From CAVZLD01 sp964522605 (GTDB lineage: Bacteria > Planctomycetota > Planctomycetia > Pirellulales > Pirellulaceae): 10,178 nt of DNA. Within the stretch, counting starts at the first letter, position 1. Each line of letters opens with the position of its first letter. Below the pieces are notes generated by a model. The model was given only the letters and a program-made list of their open reading frames with translations. It searched no databases and was not told the origin of the DNA. The stretch is taken from NCBI GenBank assembly GCA_964522605.1, contig CAZFWV010000248.1, positions 1 through 10,178 on the forward strand, written 5' to 3'. Of this stretch, positions 5,762-10,178 are shown piece after piece. The translations under genes were made by a program, and so were the position numbers.

Positions 5762-8700
5762 GTGTCAAGTGAAGTGTCTGGCGACCAGGAACGTCCCGCT
5801 GAATCAACGGCGAAGTTATCGCAGCTCGAGTCGGAAGTCACCGAACGACGGCGTGCCGAGCGGAAAACCAGGCACGTGAACCGGGTCCTGAGGGCGATCC
5901 GCAGCATCAATCAAATTGTCGCGAGAGAGATCGACCCCAACCGCTTGCTGGCATCGGCCTGCGAAATCATTCATGACGCTGAATGTTATGTTGCCGCCTG
6001 GATCGTACTCCTGGATGAATCGGGAGGGTACGACCGAGCATTCGAATCGGGCTTGGATTCGAATTTCCCACTTCTGATTGAACGCTGGAAGCAGGGAATG
6101 CCGTGCGACTGCGCGTGCAAAGCTCTGACTTCCAGTCATGCCTGTATTGTCGACGATCGGTCACAGTGCGGTGATTGCCCGCTGTCGGCGTCCTGTCCTG
6201 AGGGCGGCACGGTCGCCGTCAAGCTGCAGTGGCAGGATACGGTTTACGGCACGATGGCAATTCTACTGCAGCCAAACTGCATCGCCGACGAGGAAGAAAA
6301 GAACCTGCTGGAGGAACTCGCCGGCGATCTCGCCTTTGCGTTGCACGGTCTAAAGCTTCAGGCGGAGCGTCAGAAGGCAGAAGATGCCCTGCGATTGGAG
6401 CAGTCTCGCTTAGAGGCTCTGTTGCGACTGAGTCAGATGGGCAATGCGCCCTTGAAGCAACTCACAGACTTTACCTTGGAAGAGGCTGTTCGGCTGACCG
6501 GCAGCAAGATCGGTTACCTGGCCTTCATGAATGAGGATGAAACGGTTCTGACGATGCATTCCTGGTCGAAAACCGCAATGAAGGAATGCGAAGTCATTGA
6601 TAAGCCGATCGTCTACCCGGTGGTCACGACGGGACTTTGGGGTGAGGCCGTGCGACAACGTCGTCCCGTAATCACAAACGATTACGCGGCACCGAATCCC
6701 CTGAAGAAAGGACATCCCGAGGGGCACGTCGCGATTGTTCGCCATATGAATATCCCCGTTTTCGAAGGGGAACGGATTGTGGCCGTGGCCGGAGTGGGAA
6801 ACAAGGAGACACTTTACGACGAATCCGATGTACGTGAACTGACCCTTCTAATGCAAGGCATGTGGCGTCTGCTGCAACAGAAGGAGGCGGATGAAGCCTT
6901 GCGGCTGAGCGAACTACGTCTGCGGCAGATTATCGATCTGGTACCCCATATGATCTTTGCCAAAGATCGCAACAGTCGCTTTCTGCTCGCCAATCAAGCG
7001 ATGGGAACCGCCTGCGGCTTGCCTCCCGAGGAACTCATCGGCCGACCGCAGTCCGAAGTTCACGCCAATCCGGATGAGCTGGCTCGGATGCGGAAAGACG
7101 ACCAAGAAGTAATCGAACACGGACAGTGCACGGTGATTCCCGAGCAACAGTTCACCGATGCGCAGGGGAAGCTGCACATCTTGCGAACAACGAAGATTCC
7201 ATATGCCGTCCCCGGAACTTCCGAGCCTGCGGTGTTGGGCGTGGCCGTTGACGTCACCGAATTGAAGCGCATCGAGAATGAGCTCCGGAAGGCGCGTGAT
7301 GAGTTAGAACTTCGTGTGCAAAAACGCACGACGGAATTGGCCGAGGCGAATCGACTCCTGTCGCAGGAAAACGCCGAACGAGAACGGATTGAGGAAGAAC
7401 TCCGCAATTCGCATGCACTCTATTCATCACTCGTAGAAAACCTTCCCGTACATGTTCTGCGCAAAGATCTGAAAGGACACTTCACTTTCGGCAACCGTTC
7501 CTTCTCGGAACTTGTGGGCCGACCGTTGAGTGAACTGGTCGGCAAAACCGACTTCGATCTGTATCCAGCAGAGCTTGCGACGAAATACCGGAACGATGAT
7601 TTGTATGTCGTGCAGTCCGGTGAGCTGCTCGAGGCGGTGGAAGAGTACCAGAAGGACGGCGAGACACGACATATGCAAGTGATGAAATCCGCCGTACGTG
7701 ACGCGTCGGGAAAACCGATCGGCGTTCAGGCCCTCTTCTGGGATGTCACGGATCAACGGCGTGCTCAGGAAGCACTGCTGAACAGCGAAATGAAGTTTCG
7801 GACCCTGTTCGATTCCTCACGGGATGCAATCATGGTGCTCGATCCGGACCGCGGATTTGTGAGTGGCAACCGAGCTGCGGTCGAGCTTTTCGCATGCCGA
7901 GACGAGACGGAGTTCGCCTCTTTTTCGCCGGCACAGTTGTCGCCCGCCGATCAGCCTGATGGTCAGCCATCCTCGGAAAAAGCCGCCCAGATGATCGGCA
8001 TCGCGATGGAAAATGGTTCGCACTATTTCGAATGGAAACACCGCCGCGCCGACGGAAGTGAATTTGATGCCACCGTGCTGCTGACGCGCATGGAATTGTG
8101 GGGAAAGCACTATCTGCAGGCAACAGTCCGCGATATTAGCGATCAGAAACGAGCGGCAGAAGCGTTGCAGGCTGCCAAGGAAGCCGCGGAAGCTGCCAAC
8201 CGGGCCAAAAGCGATTTCCTCGCGAATATGAGTCATGAGATTCGCACACCCATGCACGCGATCCTCGTCAGTACCGAACTGGTTCTGGACACCGCGCTCA
8301 CCAAACCCCAGCAAGATTACCTGCGGATGGTCAAGGAATCCGGTGAGTCGCTGCTGGCTCTGCTGAATGACATACTCGATTTTTCCAAGATCGAAGCAGG
8401 AAAGCTCGATCTGGATCGCGCTGCGTTCGACCTCAACGATACGCTCGGCGACACGATGAAATCACTGGCCGTGCGGGCCCACAAGAAAGGACTCGAACTC
8501 GCCTTTCGTGTTCGACCTGATGTTCCCAGTCGTCTGGTTGGTGACGCGGATCGGATCCGCCAGGTGATCGTCAATTTGGTCGGGAATGCGATTAAGTTTA
8601 CCGAGAAAGGGGAAGTTGTCCTGGAAGTCTCGTGCGATGCAGTGCAGCCTCAGGCGGCCGACCTGCACTTCACCATTACGGACACCGGCATCGGCATCCC

Positions 8701-9775
8701 ACCTCAGACGTGCAGTCGGATCTTTGAAGCGTTCGAGCAGGCGGACAGCTCGACAACTCGACGCTACGGCGGTACCGGCCTCGGACTGACGATCTGCTCG
8801 CAACTCGTCCGCTTGATGAACGGGAAGATCTGGGTCGAGAGCGAAGAGGGACGCGGCAGCGTCTTTCATGTCACCCTTCAACTGCCGATCGCATGTGATG
8901 ATGCTGCCGGGCCGTCTCGATCGGCAATCGACATCATCGGTGGCACGCGAGTACTGGTGGTCGATGACAATGAAACGAATCGTCAGATTCTGGAGGAGAT
9001 GCTGAAGAACTGGGGCATGATTCCTGCCACAGCGGAAAGTGCCGAGCGGGCAATGGCCGATTTGCAGCAAGCCCGAACGGAGGGGAAACCTTTTCGTATT
9101 GTCCTGACCGATGTCAATATGCCCGAGGTCGACGGATTCGATTTCGCGGAACTCGTGAGAAAAGAGGACGCGAAGTTGGGTAAGCCATCGATCCTGATGC
9201 TGACCTCGGGGGATCGCCCGGGCGATCTCGCCCGCTCACGCAAAATCGGCGTCGCCGCTTATCTGATGAAACCGGTAAAGCAGTCCGAGTTGTTTGACGC
9301 GATCGCTACCACATTGGGAGTCACATCGGCAGAAGATGAAGCTGCTAGTGCTGCGGCCGAACCGCCCGCTCAGAGCATCCAACCGCTGCGAATCCTGCTG
9401 GCCGAAGACAGCCACGTCAATCAGAAGTTGGCCGTCGGCCTGCTGCAAAAACAGGGACATCAAGTCATTATTGCCAATAACGGACAAGAAGCTGTCACCG
9501 CCTGGGAGACCCAAACCTTCGATCTGATTTTGATGGATGTTCAGATGCCGCTGATGGACGGATGTGACGCCACCTCCGCCATACGTGCCAAAGAGGTGGA
9601 GACGGGAGGCCATGTGCCTATCGTGGCAATGACAGCACACGCCATGAAGGGCGATCGTGAATACTGTCTGCGAAGTGGGATGGACGATTACATCTCGAAG
9701 CCGATCCGCGCCCGACAACTCATGGAGACCATTGCATCCGTGCTTCACCGGCTGGGGGAATCAGCAGACTCGTAA
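5762..9775 (+). CDS. Soluble multi-sensor hybrid histidine kinase (GAF-GAF-PAS3-HisKA-HATPase-REC-REC)
   Basis: A 1337-residue two-component kinase starting at GTG. No membrane segment or signal peptide is visible, so it senses signals in the cytoplasm. Order: short coiled coil (15-40); GAF-like domain 1 (about 60-200) with a cysteine cluster C115, C117, C119, C128, C136, C139, C145; GAF domain 2 (about 215-373) with the GLWGEAVRQ and EGHVAIVRHMNIP signatures; PAS 1 (about 383-500); coiled-coil linker (500-545); PAS 2 (550-667); PAS 3 (676-797); HisKA with MSHEIRTP and phospho-acceptor H825; HATPase with N942 (N box), DTGIGIP at 974 and GGTGLGL at 1003; REC 1 with D1068/D1069, acceptor D1117 and K1170; REC 2 with D1216, acceptor D1259 and K1313. 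All key catalytic residues are present. There is no Hpt or output domain, so phosphate must pass to a partner not encoded here, or the second receiver acts by protein contact. The ACT gene is divergent from it, but a link is not shown. Confidence 0.93.
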   Translation: MSSEVSGDQERPAESTAKLSQLESEVTERRRAERKTRHVNRVLRAIRSINQIVAREIDPNRLLASACEIIHDAECYVAAWIVLLDESGGYDRAFESGLDSNFPLLIERWKQGMPCDCACKALTSSHACIVDDRSQCGDCPLSASCPEGGTVAVKLQWQDTVYGTMAILLQPNCIADEEEKNLLEELAGDLAFALHGLKLQAERQKAEDALRLEQSRLEALLRLSQMGNAPLKQLTDFTLEEAVRLTGSKIGYLAFMNEDETVLTMHSWSKTAMKECEVIDKPIVYPVVTTGLWGEAVRQRRPVITNDYAAPNPLKKGHPEGHVAIVRHMNIPVFEGERIVAVAGVGNKETLYDESDVRELTLLMQGMWRLLQQKEADEALRLSELRLRQIIDLVPHMIFAKDRNSRFLLANQAMGTACGLPPEELIGRPQSEVHANPDELARMRKDDQEVIEHGQCTVIPEQQFTDAQGKLHILRTTKIPYAVPGTSEPAVLGVAVDVTELKRIENELRKARDELELRVQKRTTELAEANRLLSQENAERERIEEELRNSHALYSSLVENLPVHVLRKDLKGHFTFGNRSFSELVGRPLSELVGKTDFDLYPAELATKYRNDDLYVVQSGELLEAVEEYQKDGETRHMQVMKSAVRDASGKPIGVQALFWDVTDQRRAQEALLNSEMKFRTLFDSSRDAIMVLDPDRGFVSGNRAAVELFACRDETEFASFSPAQLSPADQPDGQPSSEKAAQMIGIAMENGSHYFEWKHRRADGSEFDATVLLTRMELWGKHYLQATVRDISDQKRAAEALQAAKEAAEAANRAKSDFLANMSHEIRTPMHAILVSTELVLDTALTKPQQDYLRMVKESGESLLALLNDILDFSKIEAGKLDLDRAAFDLNDTLGDTMKSLAVRAHKKGLELAFRVRPDVPSRLVGDADRIRQVIVNLVGNAIKFTEKGEVVLEVSCDAVQPQAADLHFTITDTGIGIPPQTCSRIFEAFEQADSSTTRRYGGTGLGLTICSQLVRLMNGKIWVESEEGRGSVFHVTLQLPIACDDAAGPSRSAIDIIGGTRVLVVDDNETNRQILEEMLKNWGMIPATAESAERAMADLQQARTEGKPFRIVLTDVNMPEVDGFDFAELVRKEDAKLGKPSILMLTSGDRPGDLARSRKIGVAAYLMKPVKQSELFDAIATTLGVTSAEDEAASAAAEPPAQSIQPLRILLAEDSHVNQKLAVGLLQKQGHQVIIANNGQEAVTAWETQTFDLILMDVQMPLMDGCDATSAIRAKEVETGGHVPIVAMTAHAMKGDREYCLRSGMDDYISKPIRARQLMETIASVLHRLGESADS

Positions 9776-9837
9776 CGCCCTGAGTCCCCCGCTGCCCCTG
9801 AAGCTCGGCGGTCCGGGTGGAATTAAGGAGGAGAATT

Positions 9838-9915
9838 AACCACGGAGGCGACGGAGGGGACGGATCTTCACAGACCGATCCGCGGACATCCGCTTCATCC
9901 GTTTAATCCGCGGTT
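9838..9915. repeat. ACGGAT inverted repeat, copy 2
   Basis: Left arm 9838-9865 is AACC plus three hexamers (ACGGAG, ACGGAG, ACGGAT) with 3-nt spacers. The right arm 9888-9915 is the inverse, with GCGGAT/ACGGAT hexamers, and one extra unit lies at 9878-9885. By hand 19 of 28 arm positions match. It has the same 9-nt period and AACC edge as the copy at 3206-3312 but is more diverged. It lies 62 nt after the kinase stop codon. Confidence 0.7.
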
Positions 9916-10013
9916 CCTCTTCTCAATCTTTGGTCCCGCTCGACTCGGCACTCTTCGGCACGCGTTTCGACAGTTTCACGACTCCCGCGCCGAACGACGT
10001 TCATCTGGTCCCC
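9916..10013. other. Spacer between two repeats, no gene seen
   Basis: About 100 nt between the ACGGAT and GCAGAG elements. I see no coding signal, tRNA or terminator in it. Confidence 0.4.
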
Positions 10014-10113
10014 CTCCGCGGCCCTCTGCGCCTCTGCGTGCTCTGCGTTTTCCTTCCTTCGCATCGCAAAAAAGCGAAACGCAGAGGACACAGAGACGCG
10101 GAGGGCCGCAGAG
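10014..10113. repeat. GCAGAG inverted repeat, copy 2 (100 nt)
   Basis: Arms 10014-10050 and 10077-10113, 37 nt each, around a 26-nt loop, the same dimensions as the copy at 4746-4845. By hand 32 of 37 positions match between arms, so this is the best-preserved copy. Each arm contains four 9-nt units (for example CGCAGAGGA, CACAGAGAC, GCGGAGGGC, CGCAGAG). The loop sequence, with a run of six A, is unlike that of the other copy. Confidence 0.85.
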
Positions 10114-10131
10114 GTTGTGGTGAAACTAGAA

Positions 10132-10145
10132 CGCATTTCAAAACC
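10132..10145 (+). repeat. Short 14-nt repeat, copy 2
   Basis: CGCATTTCAAAACC, identical to 4708-4721. It lies 18 nt after the GCAGAG element. The window ends at 10178 with GGTGGCAGAGC, which resembles the start of another CACTGGC-type hairpin cut by the window edge. Confidence 0.45.
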
Positions 10146-10178
10146 TACTCTCGCCGTGGGGGTGGCTGGTGGCAGAGC

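Noticed and set aside
9818..9840. AAGGAGG at 9825 as a ribosome site for a gene after the kinase
   Set aside because: No start codon with a credible frame follows; the sequence runs straight into the ACGGAT repeat.
9903..10136. 77-codon open frame on the minus strand
   Set aside because: It runs through the GCAGAG inverted repeat. A 9-nt period without stops keeps several frames open, so the frame is a product of the repeat, not of coding.

Overview
The window reads as a piece of a draft genome or metagenome assembly from a Planctomycetota-like bacterium. This placement is an inference from a PEP-CTERM surface protein, a large multi-sensor hybrid histidine kinase, moderately high GC, long intergenic spacers and several families of intergenic inverted repeats of a style I associate with that phylum. 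No rRNA or other marker gene is present to prove it. Two runs of exactly 100 N interrupt the sequence, and both look like scaffolding joins.

Layout: (1) 1-169, spacer with one arm of a 9-nt periodic repeat. (2) 170-3127 (+), an exported glycoside hydrolase of the GH38 (alpha-mannosidase-like) type. (3) 3128-3954, a long spacer with an ACGGAT inverted repeat, a cluster of CACTGGC-AGA-GCCAGTG hairpins interrupted by the first N gap, and about 300 nt of unassigned sequence. (4) 3955-4641 (+), a small secreted PEP-CTERM protein. (5) 4642-4903, a convergent spacer with a 100-nt GCAGAG inverted repeat. (6) 4904-5326 (-), a 140-residue protein with two ACT domains. (7) 5327-5761, a divergent spacer holding the second N gap. 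(8) 5762-9775 (+), a 1337-residue soluble hybrid histidine kinase: GAF-GAF-PAS-PAS-PAS-HisKA-HATPase-REC-REC. (9) 9776-10178, a tail holding an ACGGAT and a GCAGAG inverted repeat.

The four genes do not form an obvious pathway or operon; each is separated by a spacer of at least about 260 nt. The hydrolase probably acts on glycans outside the cytoplasm. The PEP-CTERM protein is probably exported and processed by an exosortase that is not in the window. The ACT protein is probably a small ligand-binding regulator. The kinase integrates cytoplasmic signals and has two receiver domains but no Hpt or output domain, so its downstream partner lies elsewhere.

The most unusual content is non-coding. 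Two sequence-unrelated repeat families share one design: inverted arms built from 9-nt units, with three or four units per arm. The two complete GCAGAG copies have the same geometry, 37-nt arms around a 26-nt loop, 100 nt in total. Together with the CACTGGC hairpins, repeats occupy every spacer except the divergent promoter region, which suggests a role at transcript 3' ends or a mobile, REP-like nature.
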